Below, piece after piece: positions 27,387-37,431 of a stretch of DNA of 64,000 nt. Origin of the DNA: Parapedobacter sp035556095. GTDB taxonomy: Bacteria; Bacteroidota; Bacteroidia; Sphingobacteriales; Sphingobacteriaceae. A model generated the notes under the pieces. It saw only the letters and a program-made list of their open reading frames with translations, was not told the origin of the DNA and did not search any database. Within the stretch, counting starts at the first letter, position 1; the number at the start of each line of letters is the position of its first letter. The position numbers were made by a program, and so were the translations under genes. The stretch is taken from assembly GCF_035556095.1 (NCBI RefSeq), contig NZ_DATMFT010000016.1, positions 1 to 64,000 of the forward strand, given 5' to 3'.

Positions 27387-29273
27387 ATGAAGGAATATAT
27401 GACAATCAGGTTCGGGCTTTTGTCCGCTTGTATTTTCCTCTTCAACATTGTATGGGTTTATGGACAGGTGTTTTCGGGACCGCAATTGGTTTCCAGTTCA
27501 GAGGCCGACACGTGGGTGGCTATCGATGATATCGGCAGACCGTTGCCTGCCGAGGTGCATGAAGGGATTCGGGAGGGGCGCTTCGTTGGGATATTCTATT
27601 TTCTGTGGCATGGTGCACATGGTTACGATACGAATAGAAGCAGTGAAAATTCCAAATTGGGTGAAATTCTCGAGAAATTGCCTGCTGACACCGTAAGCCC
27701 ATACAACATAACTGAAATCCTTGCTGCTAATCCAAGTGCTCCGAAATACGGGCCATTGTCTGCGTGGCACCACTGGGCAGAACCGTATTTTGGTTATTAC
27801 CTATCAGATGATGAGTGGGTAATCAGGAAGCATGGACAATTATTGGCCGATGCGGGTGTTGATGTGATGATTTTTGATGTCACAAACGCCTTTATCTATC
27901 TGGATCAGGTCAGCAAGATCGTGGAAGTGTTTCGGAAAATGCGAAAAGAAGGGCAATCCACCCCCAGGTTTGCTTTTATGGTTAACTCATCTCCCCAGGA
28001 GCAGGTGAGGCGTTTGTACGATCATATTTACGAAAAGGAGCTGTTTAAGGATTTATGGTTCTACTGGAAAGGCAAACCACTGATGCTCGCTCCTGAGGAA
28101 GGGTTTGATGATGAAACACGGGAATTCTTTACCCGACGGCAGTCGTGGGCCTTCAGCGATGCCCCAAAGGGGTGGGATGACTGGTTTGGGAATGGCCGGA
28201 ATAAATGGACGTGGGTTGATCAAATACCGCAGGCATACGGCTGGAACGAAAACGACAGTTCGGCTGAGCAGATCAGTGTATCCATCGCCCAGCATGCCAC
28301 CTATTATAATGTTGGACGGAGCCATCATAACGGACAACAGCCGGCTCCTGAATATGAGGATTCCGGTGCGGGGCTATATTTTGAAGAGCAATGGGAGCGT
28401 GCGTTGGCTGTCGATCCGGAGTTTGTTTTTATAACCGGCTGGAATGAATGGATTTCCTTCCCCTTCATCATGGATTCACCGCTCACATTCGATGGAAAGC
28501 CGTTGAGATTTCTCAATAAACAGTTAACCATGGGCGACGTGTTCTTCATCGATTGCTACAATGATGAATATAGCCGTGATGCCGAGCCGGTAAAGGGGCT
28601 CTTCGGTGACAACTATTATTATCAGATGGTCTCCAATATAAGGAAGTTTAAAGGCACAAGGAAACGCGGCAATTATCGTGGTATAGATCGTATTACCGTT
28701 GATGGGCGTTTCGATGATTGGAAAGCGGTAGAAGCAACTTATTACGACGACCGCGGCGATGTTTACCACCGCCGCCACGCTGGATGGGGAAGAATTGCAG
28801 AATACAGGGATGAAACTGGCCGAAATGATTTTGTACTGTGCAAAACCGCAAGTGATTCGTCTTATGTTTATTTTTATGTAAAGACCGCGGCTCCCATCAC
28901 TCCACCGTCGTCAAAAGATTGGATGCGATTGTTTATTGGCGTTCGTGCAGAGCGTACAGATAGCGGATGGCAAGGTTTTCATTTTTTGGTGAACCGGGAA
29001 CCGATTAACGATACCTTGGTTAGGATAGACCGTATCACCAACAACCCTTTTGATTTTTTACCTGTTGGTACGGCGGATTTTCGTTTAAAAGGCAACGAGA
29101 TGGAGGTAAAGGTTGCAAAAGAGGTATTGAATATTGTTGGTGATTGCTTTGAAATCGATTTCAAGTGGATGGACAATGTACCGCTTGACGGAGATGCTAT
29201 GCATTGGCTCGATAAAGGTGATACGGCTCCGAACGCACGGTTCCGATATCGGTTTGGAAAAAACAGCGAATAG
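27387..29273 (+). CDS. Secreted GH71/99-like glycoside hydrolase with CBM9-like C-terminus
   Basis: About 628 residues. The signal peptide ends near VWVYGQVFSG. Several ATGs (27378, 27384, 27387, 27399) could start it; 27387 or 27399 gives the best signal peptide, and the frame open back to 27231 has no function. The catalytic part begins AIDDIGRPLP, GIFYFLWHGAHGYD, then LADAGVDVMIFDVTNA and FVFITGWNEWISFPF. This is the barrel of the GH71/GH99-like group (WbsX type), often endo-acting on mannose-containing or related glycans. Residues from about 460 resemble a CBM9-like carbohydrate-binding domain (ITVDGRFDDWKAVEATYYDD). It is a paralogue of the protein at 37432. The catalytic residues are not assigned with certainty. 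Confidence 0.85.
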   Translation: MKEYMTIRFGLLSACIFLFNIVWVYGQVFSGPQLVSSSEADTWVAIDDIGRPLPAEVHEGIREGRFVGIFYFLWHGAHGYDTNRSSENSKLGEILEKLPADTVSPYNITEILAANPSAPKYGPLSAWHHWAEPYFGYYLSDDEWVIRKHGQLLADAGVDVMIFDVTNAFIYLDQVSKIVEVFRKMRKEGQSTPRFAFMVNSSPQEQVRRLYDHIYEKELFKDLWFYWKGKPLMLAPEEGFDDETREFFTRRQSWAFSDAPKGWDDWFGNGRNKWTWVDQIPQAYGWNENDSSAEQISVSIAQHATYYNVGRSHHNGQQPAPEYEDSGAGLYFEEQWERALAVDPEFVFITGWNEWISFPFIMDSPLTFDGKPLRFLNKQLTMGDVFFIDCYNDEYSRDAEPVKGLFGDNYYYQMVSNIRKFKGTRKRGNYRGIDRITVDGRFDDWKAVEATYYDDRGDVYHRRHAGWGRIAEYRDETGRNDFVLCKTASDSSYVYFYVKTAAPITPPSSKDWMRLFIGVRAERTDSGWQGFHFLVNREPINDTLVRIDRITNNPFDFLPVGTADFRLKGNEMEVKVAKEVLNIVGDCFEIDFKWMDNVPLDGDAMHWLDKGDTAPNARFRYRFGKNSE

Positions 29274-29302
29274 CCCTTTTTTTAACACAAAGACATTGTT
29301 GT

Positions 29303-30784
29303 ATGAGCATTTTGAAATTTTTATGGGTACTCTGCGTGATCTTGGTGACCACTGAAGTGCGTGCACAGGTCGAAATCGAAAAATGGGGGGTGTTTGAAAA
29401 GACGCTTAAAGGCCCGGAATCTGGCAATCCGTTCACGGATATCGAGCTGACAGCTTGGTTTGTGAATGGAAACGATACCGTGGAGGTACAGGGTTTTTAC
29501 GATGGCGACGGGCGTTACATGTTTCGGTTCTCTCCCGATAACGAAGGGGTATGGAAGTACCGGACCTCCAGTAATGTAAAAAAACTGGATCGCCGCACAG
29601 GTGACTTTCGCTGTATTCCAGCCCGCACCCATAACCATGGTCCGGTCGATGTGAGAGGCACATTCCGGTTTAGCTACCGGGATGGTACGCCATATGTTTG
29701 CGTAGGGACCACATTGTATGCGTGGGTTCACCAGGGCGATAGCCTTGCGGAAGTCACGTTGAACACCTTGTCCCGTGGTTATTTCAATAAAGTGCGGATG
29801 TGTATCTTTCCCAAAGCATACTGGTGGAACCAAAATGAACCTGAAATGTACCCGTTCGAGGGGGACCCGCTTGAAAACTGGGATTATTCTCGCTTTAACC
29901 CAACCTATTTTCAAAATATTGAACAACGAATTCAGCAGTTGGACTCGCTTGGTATCCAAGCGGATTTGATCGTGTTTCATCCCTACGACAGGTGGGGGTT
30001 TTCGAAGATGGATAGCTTAACGGATGACCGTTACATCCGATACATCATCGCCCGATTTTCTGCGTATAAGAACGTTTGGTGGAGTATGGCGAATGAGTTT
30101 GACTTTTTGGAGGATAAGACTATGGAGGATTGGGATCGCTATATCCGTATGTTTGCGAAGCAGGATCCTCACCAACGTTTACGTGGTATCCATAATGGAG
30201 TAGCCATGTACGACCACACCAATCCATTACTTACCCACGCCAGTATCCAAATGAAGGAGGTGGAAAGGGGTAAAGAATTCAGGAACACCTATAAAAAACC
30301 AGTTATTTTCGATGAGTGTCTTTATGAAGGTAATGTCCCGTGGTTTTGGGGGCAGCTTACGCCCGAAGAGATGGTGCAGAAATTCTGGGAAGGCGCCGTA
30401 AATGGGGTGTATGTTGGCCATGGGGAGACCTATCTGACGACCATCCGCACAGATGTTCCAGTTCAAGAGAATGACGACGTACTGTGGTGGTCGAAGGGTG
30501 GGGTGTTGAAGGGTAAAAGCCCCGATCGAATCTTATTCCTTCGGCATTTGCTGGAATCGGGTGCAGGATCAAAAGAAGACAGCCCGGATGATTATCTGAT
30601 TTATCTGGGCACACACCAGCCAGCCCTCCATCTCCTTGAGTTTACTGAAGGCATATATGATATCGATGTTATCGATACATGGAATATGACCATTTCCAAA
30701 TCTGAAAAGGAATATTCCGGTTATAGTTTAATCCGGATGCCACAGCGGCCATATATGGCGCTTCGGGTGAAGCGAAAGAAATGA
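29303..30784 (+). CDS. Secreted DUF5060/DUF5605-type glycoside hydrolase
   Basis: A protein of 493 residues; signal peptide MSILKFLWVLCVILVTTEVR-AQ. An N-terminal beta-sandwich (DUF5060; VEIEKWGVFEKTLKG... RYMFRFSPDNEGVWKYRT) precedes a TIM barrel with RFSYRDGTPYVCVGTTLYAW. The likely catalytic carboxylates are Glu265 (SMANEFDF) and Glu338 (VIFDECLYEG), as in clan-A retaining enzymes. The C-terminal beta domain (DUF5605-like) is short. DUF4038/DUF5060-type proteins include the GH140 apiosidase of pectin degradation; activity here is unknown. It starts 29 bp after the GH71/99-like gene and belongs to the same operon. Confidence 0.85.
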   Translation: MSILKFLWVLCVILVTTEVRAQVEIEKWGVFEKTLKGPESGNPFTDIELTAWFVNGNDTVEVQGFYDGDGRYMFRFSPDNEGVWKYRTSSNVKKLDRRTGDFRCIPARTHNHGPVDVRGTFRFSYRDGTPYVCVGTTLYAWVHQGDSLAEVTLNTLSRGYFNKVRMCIFPKAYWWNQNEPEMYPFEGDPLENWDYSRFNPTYFQNIEQRIQQLDSLGIQADLIVFHPYDRWGFSKMDSLTDDRYIRYIIARFSAYKNVWWSMANEFDFLEDKTMEDWDRYIRMFAKQDPHQRLRGIHNGVAMYDHTNPLLTHASIQMKEVERGKEFRNTYKKPVIFDECLYEGNVPWFWGQLTPEEMVQKFWEGAVNGVYVGHGETYLTTIRTDVPVQENDDVLWWSKGGVLKGKSPDRILFLRHLLESGAGSKEDSPDDYLIYLGTHQPALHLLEFTEGIYDIDVIDTWNMTISKSEKEYSGYSLIRMPQRPYMALRVKRKK

Positions 30785-30823
30785 TTAGGTAGCTAACCAA
30801 GGTTTATGTATTTGCTAAATAAT

Positions 30824-32485
30824 ATGAGTAGAACGAACGCAATCAACTTCAGGCAACCGAACGTCCGACGGATAATGGTAATATTGGTGTTCTGTTTTTT
30901 GTCTTCCGTATCAATGGGCCAAAAAAGGGTATACGTGGACCAATGGGAGCCGATAGAAATTACATTCAGCAGCGTAGTGGCATATGACAATCCAGTATAC
31001 GATGCGGTATTAGAATCCACGTTTGTATCACCATCGGGCGAGCAACACCATGTGGAGGGTTTTTGGGATGGTGGAAATAACTGGAAAATTCGGTTTATGC
31101 CGAATGAAAAAGGCGTGTGGCATTACAGAACGCACTGTACGGATACAGCGAACCACACATTACACAATCAATCGGGCACATTCAGGTGTCGAAAGAATAA
31201 ATCGCGACTGGAAATCTATGAGCACGGTAAGGTAACCCACGAGGCTGGCAATTACCACATCACTCATGCTGATGGCACCCCTTTTTTCTACCTGGGCTGT
31301 ACGGCTTGGAATGGAGCAATGCGTTCCACTGATGGGGAATGGGCAACCTACCTTAAGCATCGGAGAGCGAATAACTATTCGGTCATCCAGTTTGTAACCA
31401 CGCAATGGCGGGGGCTCCCACCAGAGGCATTGGAAGAGATCGCTTTTACCGGTGTTGAGCCGATAAATGTCAATCCGGTTTTTTTTCAGCAGCTCGATAA
31501 GAAAGTCGAACAAATCAATGCAGCGGGCTTGGTTGCTGCACCGATTATGCTTTGGGCATGGTCTGGAAAGGGTAATCCCGGCAAAGACTTGCCGGTTCCG
31601 AGCGCGGTAAAGTTGGCAAAATATATCAAAGCTCGGTATGATGCCTATCACGTGATATGGAATTTGGGAGGCGATGGTGTGTTCACGGGCGATAATGAGG
31701 TCCGATGGAAACAAATCGGTCACGAAGTATTTGGCGACAGGCGAGCCAACCAAAGTATGGTTACCCTTCATACAGCGGGTTTCCAATGGTATGGCCGTGC
31801 ATATGATGGAGCGTCTTGGCTGGATATGATTTCATATCAAACCGGTCACACCAACTCTGCGAATGCCGTGCGTTGGAAAACCCGTGGCCCTGTTGTCAGT
31901 GATTGGAAAGATCTCACGCCACGCCCCATCATCGATACGGAGCCGGCGTATGAGGGACAGGGGGAGCGCGAGAACGATTACGAAGTGAGGAAAAGTAGTT
32001 TATGGAGTTTGTTCAGTGCACCGGTTGCTGGGGTTGGCTACGGTGCTTGGAGCACGTGGCCGTGGCTACGGGTAGGAGAGACTTCATACAACCACGGCAT
32101 GAAAGAACCATCGAAATATGACTGGGAAGACGGTATCAACAGCAAGGCGAGTATCCAAATCGGTCGGCTCCCGGCGTTTTTTAATCAATTCGAATGGTGG
32201 CGTCTAAAGCCCGCACGCGACGTCGTTACATCGCAGCGTGAGGGCGACCAGGTGTTGAATACAATCAGTGTATTAACTGATGAAGATGCTGGAGTGATGT
32301 TGGTGTATGTGCCGGTAGCACAAACGTTTGAATTGACGTACGAAAATGCTGAGCAAATTAAAGATGCCGTTTGGTATTATCCAGCTACAGGTACGTACGA
32401 GTCAGCGGACGTAGATCGTAGCAACAACATTATTGAAGCCATGTCGAAAAGCGATACTGATGTGATTTTGGTACTTACAAAGTGA
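30824..32485 (+). CDS. Secreted DUF5060/DUF4038-type glycoside hydrolase (apiosidase-like)
   Basis: About 553 residues. The ATG at 30824 gives MSRTNAINFRQPNVRRIMVI followed by LVFCFLSSVSMGQ, a signal peptide with a positively charged n-region; 30806 and 30875 are alternatives. Domains in order: DUF5060 beta-sandwich (VYVDQWEPIEITF... NWKIRFMPNEKGVWHYRT), a DUF4038 TIM barrel (ITHADGTPFFYLGCTAWNGAM, YHVIWNLGGDGV, RPIIDTEPAYEG with a likely nucleophile Glu) and a small C-terminal beta domain. It is similar in plan to its neighbour at 29303 but clearly diverged. GH140 members release apiose from rhamnogalacturonan II; the substrate here is unproven. Confidence 0.85.
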   Translation: MSRTNAINFRQPNVRRIMVILVFCFLSSVSMGQKRVYVDQWEPIEITFSSVVAYDNPVYDAVLESTFVSPSGEQHHVEGFWDGGNNWKIRFMPNEKGVWHYRTHCTDTANHTLHNQSGTFRCRKNKSRLEIYEHGKVTHEAGNYHITHADGTPFFYLGCTAWNGAMRSTDGEWATYLKHRRANNYSVIQFVTTQWRGLPPEALEEIAFTGVEPINVNPVFFQQLDKKVEQINAAGLVAAPIMLWAWSGKGNPGKDLPVPSAVKLAKYIKARYDAYHVIWNLGGDGVFTGDNEVRWKQIGHEVFGDRRANQSMVTLHTAGFQWYGRAYDGASWLDMISYQTGHTNSANAVRWKTRGPVVSDWKDLTPRPIIDTEPAYEGQGERENDYEVRKSSLWSLFSAPVAGVGYGAWSTWPWLRVGETSYNHGMKEPSKYDWEDGINSKASIQIGRLPAFFNQFEWWRLKPARDVVTSQREGDQVLNTISVLTDEDAGVMLVYVPVAQTFELTYENAEQIKDAVWYYPATGTYESADVDRSNNIIEAMSKSDTDVILVLTK

Positions 32486-32488
32486 TCA

Positions 32489-32541
32489 CCATGAAGGTAC
32501 AGGATGTCCGTTTGGAAATAAAAGCTTTTTTTAGCAACTGT
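32489..32541 (+). repeat. Upstream repeated element, copy 2
   Basis: Second copy of the element at 27216, here directly after the stop at 32485 and about 50 bp before the GH106 start codon. It shares ATGAAGGTACAGGATGTCC, a TTTG one base further on, and TAGCAACTGTAA in place of TAGCAAGTGTAA. The ATG opens a short frame in both copies. In this copy the frame continues in phase into the GH106 gene. Confidence 0.6.
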
Positions 32542-32559
32542 AAACTTAACAGTAAGCTG

Positions 32560-35500
32560 ATGAAAACTCTTTTCCGACCGCTTTTGGGTATTTCTATAAG
32601 TGCATGGCTGGCACTTTCGTGTGTGCCCGATACGAAACAAGCCGATTGGGACACGATGGCGAGCGTGTTTGCGGAAGCTCCAGATTCCATTCAGACCTCC
32701 GTCTACTGGTATTGGATTTCCGACAATTTGTCGAAAGAAGGGGTGGTCAAAGACCTACATGCCATGAAGCGCGCAGGGATAAACCGCGCATTTATCGGTA
32801 ACATCGGGCTGGATGATCTGCCCGAAGGCGCTTACGGCAAGGTGAAACTATTTACCGACGAATGGTGGGATATCTTGCATACCGCACTGAAAACAGCTAC
32901 GGAGCTCGATATCGAAATCGGTATTTTCAATAGCCCGGGATGGAGCCAGTCGGGTGGCCCGTGGGTAAAACCCAACCAGGCGATGCGTTACCTGGCTGCG
33001 GCAGATACCTTGGTAAGCGGACCGTTGGCTTTCAACGGCGTGCTCCCGGCGCCGCAGGGGGATTTTCAGCGCGTAAATGTACTCGCATTTCGTGTGCCTG
33101 AAGGTTATGGTAGTACATTGGCAGATCTCAGTCCGAAAATACAGGCTGGAAATGGACAATCGCCTGCAAACCTGATGGATAACAACCGTGCGACGGAAGT
33201 GAAGGTTGCTGGGGGGCAGTCCTCGACCTTTACCTTTTCGGTGGATGAGCCGTTTACTGCTCGTAGCTTAACGGTAATTCCCGCTCAACGGAACATGGGA
33301 TTCAGTGTAACGCTGGAAGTTGAGGACGGTGGTGCTTTCCGTCGTGTGCGATCGTTTGACCTTGACCGTACCAACAATATGTTAAGCGTCGGTTTTGAAC
33401 AATACGCTCCGGTGTCGGTGTCGTTTGAGGCAACCTCGGGCCGTGTATTCCGGTTGGTTATCGATAACATACGGGGTGATGCCGGTATAGCGGAGGTACA
33501 ACTCGCCGCCTCATCCAGGGTAGAGCGTTTCAAAGAAAAATCGCTGGCCCGTATGCACCCCACGCCATTACCTTATTGGCATGACTATCAATGGGAACGG
33601 CAGGTGGAGCCGGAAGACGAGAAATATACCGTATCGCCCGATGGTGTGGTCGATATCACGGCCAATGTAGACAGTAATGGTGTGTTATCGTGGGATATTC
33701 CGGAGGGTGAATGGCTGGTGTTGCAGACGGGTATGGTGCCAACCGGGGTGACCAACGCTCCGGCCAGTCCCGAAGGTCGTGGATTGGAAGTGGATAAAAT
33801 GAACCACGAGCATGTGCTTAAACATTTTGATGCCTTTTTGGGGGAGATACTCAAACGGGTGCCGGCTGGAGACCGGAAAACATTCAAAGTGGCCGTGCAG
33901 GATAGCTACGAAACCGGTGGCCAGAACTGGACAGATGGGTTTGCTAATAAATTCAAGGATGCTTTCGGCTATGACCCTACCCCTTATATCCCGGTTTTTT
34001 ATGGCCATGTGGTGGGTAGCCAGGACCAGTCTGACCGCTTCCTATGGGATGTACGACGTTTCGTTGCTGATAAAATTGCCTATGAATACGTAGGTGGTTT
34101 ACGTGATGTGAGCCATAAGCATGGGCTGACGATATGGCTTGAAAACTATGGACACTGGGGCTTCCCCGGTGAGTTCCTTCAGTACGGTGGCCAGTCGGAT
34201 GAGGTAAGTGGGGAGTTTTGGAGTGAGGGTGAATTGGGCGATATTGAAAACCGTGCAGCTTCGTCTGCCGCCCATATCTACGGGAAAAATAAGGTGTCGG
34301 CGGAGTCGTTTACAGCGGGCGGCAATACATTTGGCCGCTATCCGGCCATGTTCAAACAACGAGGCGACCGCTTTTTCGCGGAGGGTATCAACAATACGCT
34401 ACTGCACGTGTATATCCATCAACCGTATGAAGATAGGTTGCCGGGTGTGAATGCGTGGTTTGGCAACGAATTCAACCGCCTCAATACGTGGTACGACGAT
34501 ATGGATGGCTTCATCGATTACTTGAAGCGTAGCAATTACATGCTCCAGCAAGGGCGGTACGTGGCTGACGTGGCATATTTTATCGGCGAAGACGCACCGA
34601 AAATGACGGGTGTGCAAGACCCCGCCTTGCCAAAAGGATATTCGTTCGACTATATCAATGCCGAAGTAATCCTTAACCGGATTACCATGGAGGATGGCCG
34701 ATTCACCCTGCCTGACGGCCTGTCTTACCGCGTATTGGTACTGCCTAAGTTGGAAACCATGCGCCCGGAACTATTGCGTAAAATAGCGGAACTGGTTGAG
34801 GATGGGGGCATCGTGCTGGGACCGAAGCCGGCGCGATCACCAAGCTTGGCTGATTACGGCAACGCAGACCAAGCTATCCGCGAAATCGCGGATAAAATGT
34901 GGGGAAACACTGACGGCGCGCAACGCACAGAGCAGGTCTACGGAAATGGATTGGTTCTTAACGGCTTTTCTATGCAGGAGGCCCTCGATAAGGCCGGTGT
35001 GGCCCCGGACGTGGCATTGGAAGAAGGCGATCCGGTGCTATTCATACACCGCACACTGCCTGACGGCGACATCTATTTTGTCTCCAACCAAGCAGCTACG
35101 GAAATCCAATTAAACCCGACGTTCCGCGTCCAAGGTAAACAGCCTGAGTTGTGGGATGCCGTGCACGGAACATTGCGGGAGCTGCCAGAGTTTATCGAGC
35201 GTGATGGCGGTACCGCAGTCCCCTTGGAATTGGACGCCTACGAGAGTGCATTCATTATCTTCCGAAAGGCTGCGACAACTGCAAGTGGACAGAATTTCCC
35301 CGACGCAGAAGAAGAGGTATCGGTAGCGGGCCCCTGGCAGGTCACCTTTGTGAAGCCCGACTCCACCACGTTTAAGCGCCAGTTTGATACATTGGTAGAT
35401 TGGGCCACACAGCCGGATACCGCAGTGGCTTATTTCTCGGGAAGTGCTTACTATACGAAAGATCTGCCAGCTGTGCAGTTGGCGGATGGCGGCCGGATTC

Positions 35501-35793
35501 ACCTCGATTTGGGTAATGTCGTGGCCGTGGCCAAGGTGAAAGTGAATGGCCAGGACGTTGGTGGTGTGTGGACACCCCCTTATCGTTTGGATATCACGGA
35601 CGCTTGGCAGGAGGGAAATAATACGGTTGAAATCAAGGTGGTCAACACCTGGGCTAACCGCCTCATTGGGGACTGGCGATTACCGGCGGACCAACGGTCT
35701 ACGTGGACCATCGTGAATCCCTATTCGGCCGAAAGTCCGCTGCATCGCTCAGGGTTGCTAGGCCCGGTGACACTTGAGGTATATAATCGGTAA
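32560..35793 (+). CDS. GH106-family alpha-L-rhamnosidase-like lipoprotein
   Basis: About 1077 residues. The ATG at 32560 gives a lipoprotein signal (LGISISAWLALSCVPD), so the enzyme is probably membrane-anchored. The frame is open upstream to 32482, but the extra N-terminus is not signal-like. The GH106 pattern is strong: VYWYWISDNLSKEGVVKDL near the start, AGINRAFIGNIG, then GIFNSPGWSQSGGPWVKPNQ. The C-terminal region carries a galactose-binding-like beta-sandwich (DLGNVVAVAKVKVNGQDVGG, VVNTWANRLIGD). GH106 enzymes remove alpha-L-rhamnose from rhamnogalacturonan-type and other rhamnosylated glycans. Length is normal for the family. Confidence 0.9.
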   Translation: MKTLFRPLLGISISAWLALSCVPDTKQADWDTMASVFAEAPDSIQTSVYWYWISDNLSKEGVVKDLHAMKRAGINRAFIGNIGLDDLPEGAYGKVKLFTDEWWDILHTALKTATELDIEIGIFNSPGWSQSGGPWVKPNQAMRYLAAADTLVSGPLAFNGVLPAPQGDFQRVNVLAFRVPEGYGSTLADLSPKIQAGNGQSPANLMDNNRATEVKVAGGQSSTFTFSVDEPFTARSLTVIPAQRNMGFSVTLEVEDGGAFRRVRSFDLDRTNNMLSVGFEQYAPVSVSFEATSGRVFRLVIDNIRGDAGIAEVQLAASSRVERFKEKSLARMHPTPLPYWHDYQWERQVEPEDEKYTVSPDGVVDITANVDSNGVLSWDIPEGEWLVLQTGMVPTGVTNAPASPEGRGLEVDKMNHEHVLKHFDAFLGEILKRVPAGDRKTFKVAVQDSYETGGQNWTDGFANKFKDAFGYDPTPYIPVFYGHVVGSQDQSDRFLWDVRRFVADKIAYEYVGGLRDVSHKHGLTIWLENYGHWGFPGEFLQYGGQSDEVSGEFWSEGELGDIENRAASSAAHIYGKNKVSAESFTAGGNTFGRYPAMFKQRGDRFFAEGINNTLLHVYIHQPYEDRLPGVNAWFGNEFNRLNTWYDDMDGFIDYLKRSNYMLQQGRYVADVAYFIGEDAPKMTGVQDPALPKGYSFDYINAEVILNRITMEDGRFTLPDGLSYRVLVLPKLETMRPELLRKIAELVEDGGIVLGPKPARSPSLADYGNADQAIREIADKMWGNTDGAQRTEQVYGNGLVLNGFSMQEALDKAGVAPDVALEEGDPVLFIHRTLPDGDIYFVSNQAATEIQLNPTFRVQGKQPELWDAVHGTLRELPEFIERDGGTAVPLELDAYESAFIIFRKAATTASGQNFPDAEEEVSVAGPWQVTFVKPDSTTFKRQFDTLVDWATQPDTAVAYFSGSAYYTKDLPAVQLADGGRIHLDLGNVVAVAKVKVNGQDVGGVWTPPYRLDITDAWQEGNNTVEIKVVNTWANRLIGDWRLPADQRSTWTIVNPYSAESPLHRSGLLGPVTLEVYNR

Positions 35794-35804
35794 ATAAATA
35801 ACGG

Positions 35805-37421
35805 ATGTACAACCCGGGTAATATCAGGTATTTGTTTACGCTTCTTTTCGCTGTGATGGCGTTAGCGCACTCGCCAGTTCGCGCCCAGTACGTTTTACCG
35901 ACCCCGCAGCATCTAGCAGTACACGATAATCGAATCCAATTCCCTTCTACTGTCCGTGTTTATCTAGATAAGAAAATCAAAGCAGATAAGGCGTACGTAC
36001 AGGAATTACTGGCAGAAATTGGTTTTACCCCCGTTTTTGAAAGACGGAAACAACAGGCAGACATCGTGCTGCAATACGATGCCTCGAAGCAGGGTGAGGC
36101 ATACAGCTTACGTATGGAAGATACGGATAGTGGCCATACGATTCAAGGACTTGCGAGTACGGCTAATGGTTTGATTTACGCCCTCCAAAGCCTACGCCAA
36201 CTGGGCGGAAAACAACCTGATGGAAATGTCGTCGAACTACCCATATTCGAGATAGAAGACGCGCCCTATTTCAGTTGGCGAGCGTTTATGCTTGACGAAA
36301 GCCGGCACTTTCATGGCAAGAAGACTGTAAAGCGGCTGTTGGATGAGATGGTGCGCCTGAAGTTAAACACGTTTCATTGGCATTTGGTAGATGACCCGGC
36401 GTGGCGTATTGAAATCAAGAAATACCCGTTGTTGACGGAAGTTTCTTCTAAGGGCGACCACACGCACATGACGCAAGGAGTCAACCCGGCAAAGTGGGAT
36501 AGTCTATACAACGGAAAGCCGGGATCGTTCTACACGCAGGATGATATCCGCGAAATTGTTGAATATGCTGGAGTACGAGGGATACGCGTTATCCCAGAAA
36601 TAGAAGTGCCAGGGCATGCTTCCGCTGCTATTTATGCTTACCCGTGGCTTGGCGCGTCTAGCAAGGCGGCTGGCAAACCGGTACACAGCGACTTATATGA
36701 CGTGACCGACCCCCGTGTAGAACAGTTTCTGCACAACGTGCTGGATGAGGTTGTCCGTCTTTTCCCGAGCGGTATCATTCATATCGGCGGTGATGAGGCA
36801 AATTATGACCATTGGCGGAAGTCGGCGGCGATCAATGAATTCATGAAAGATAACGCGCTTCCTACATATGCAGATTTACAGGTTTGGGCCATTAATCGGA
36901 TGTCCAACTATATCTCTTCTAAAGGGTATCGTATGATTGGGTGGAATGAGATTACAGGCGATAACATACGCGAGGAAGCCCATGTCGAAGCTGGTAAATC
37001 CGAGCAGCTGGCGCCGGGCACGATTGTCCAGTTTTGGGATGGGGATGTGAGTCTCGTGAATAAGGCGATTGCCAAAGGATACGATGTGGTCAATTCAAAC
37101 CGGTTTTTCACCTATTTGGATTATCCTTATGAGGTGACGCCGTTTGAGAAGGCGTATTCATTTGATCCGATACCCGAAGGTATAGCGCCACAGGACCGAC
37201 ATAAAATTTTGGGGTTGGGTTGCCAGATGTGGGGTGAGTTTACACCGACGGTAGAACGGTTGAACTTCCAGATCTTTCCGAGACTGGCTGCGTTTGCTAC
37301 GATCGGTTGGGTGAGCCCCGAAAGAAAACTTCCTTATGATGTGTTTCGCAAGCATCTTCAACCCATTGAGGCCATTTGGAAAGAAAAAGGATACTTAAAA
37401 GATCAATTAGACAGATACTAA
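35805..37421 (+). CDS. GH20 beta-N-acetylhexosaminidase, secreted
   Basis: A protein of 538 residues with a signal peptide ending near SPVRAQYV. An N-terminal GH20b domain (to about residue 145) precedes the catalytic barrel: FSWRAFMLDESRHFHGKKTV, then LNTFHWHLVDDPAWRIEIKK and the signature IIHIGGDEANYDHW, with the catalytic Asp330-Glu331 pair. Enzymes of this family remove terminal beta-GlcNAc/GalNAc by substrate-assisted catalysis. It lies 11 bp after the GH106 gene and 10 bp before the second GH71/99-like gene. The glycan target therefore probably carries both rhamnose and an N-acetylhexosamine (inference). Confidence 0.96.
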   Translation: MYNPGNIRYLFTLLFAVMALAHSPVRAQYVLPTPQHLAVHDNRIQFPSTVRVYLDKKIKADKAYVQELLAEIGFTPVFERRKQQADIVLQYDASKQGEAYSLRMEDTDSGHTIQGLASTANGLIYALQSLRQLGGKQPDGNVVELPIFEIEDAPYFSWRAFMLDESRHFHGKKTVKRLLDEMVRLKLNTFHWHLVDDPAWRIEIKKYPLLTEVSSKGDHTHMTQGVNPAKWDSLYNGKPGSFYTQDDIREIVEYAGVRGIRVIPEIEVPGHASAAIYAYPWLGASSKAAGKPVHSDLYDVTDPRVEQFLHNVLDEVVRLFPSGIIHIGGDEANYDHWRKSAAINEFMKDNALPTYADLQVWAINRMSNYISSKGYRMIGWNEITGDNIREEAHVEAGKSEQLAPGTIVQFWDGDVSLVNKAIAKGYDVVNSNRFFTYLDYPYEVTPFEKAYSFDPIPEGIAPQDRHKILGLGCQMWGEFTPTVERLNFQIFPRLAAFATIGWVSPERKLPYDVFRKHLQPIEAIWKEKGYLKDQLDRY

Positions 37422-37431
37422 AATATTGGAT

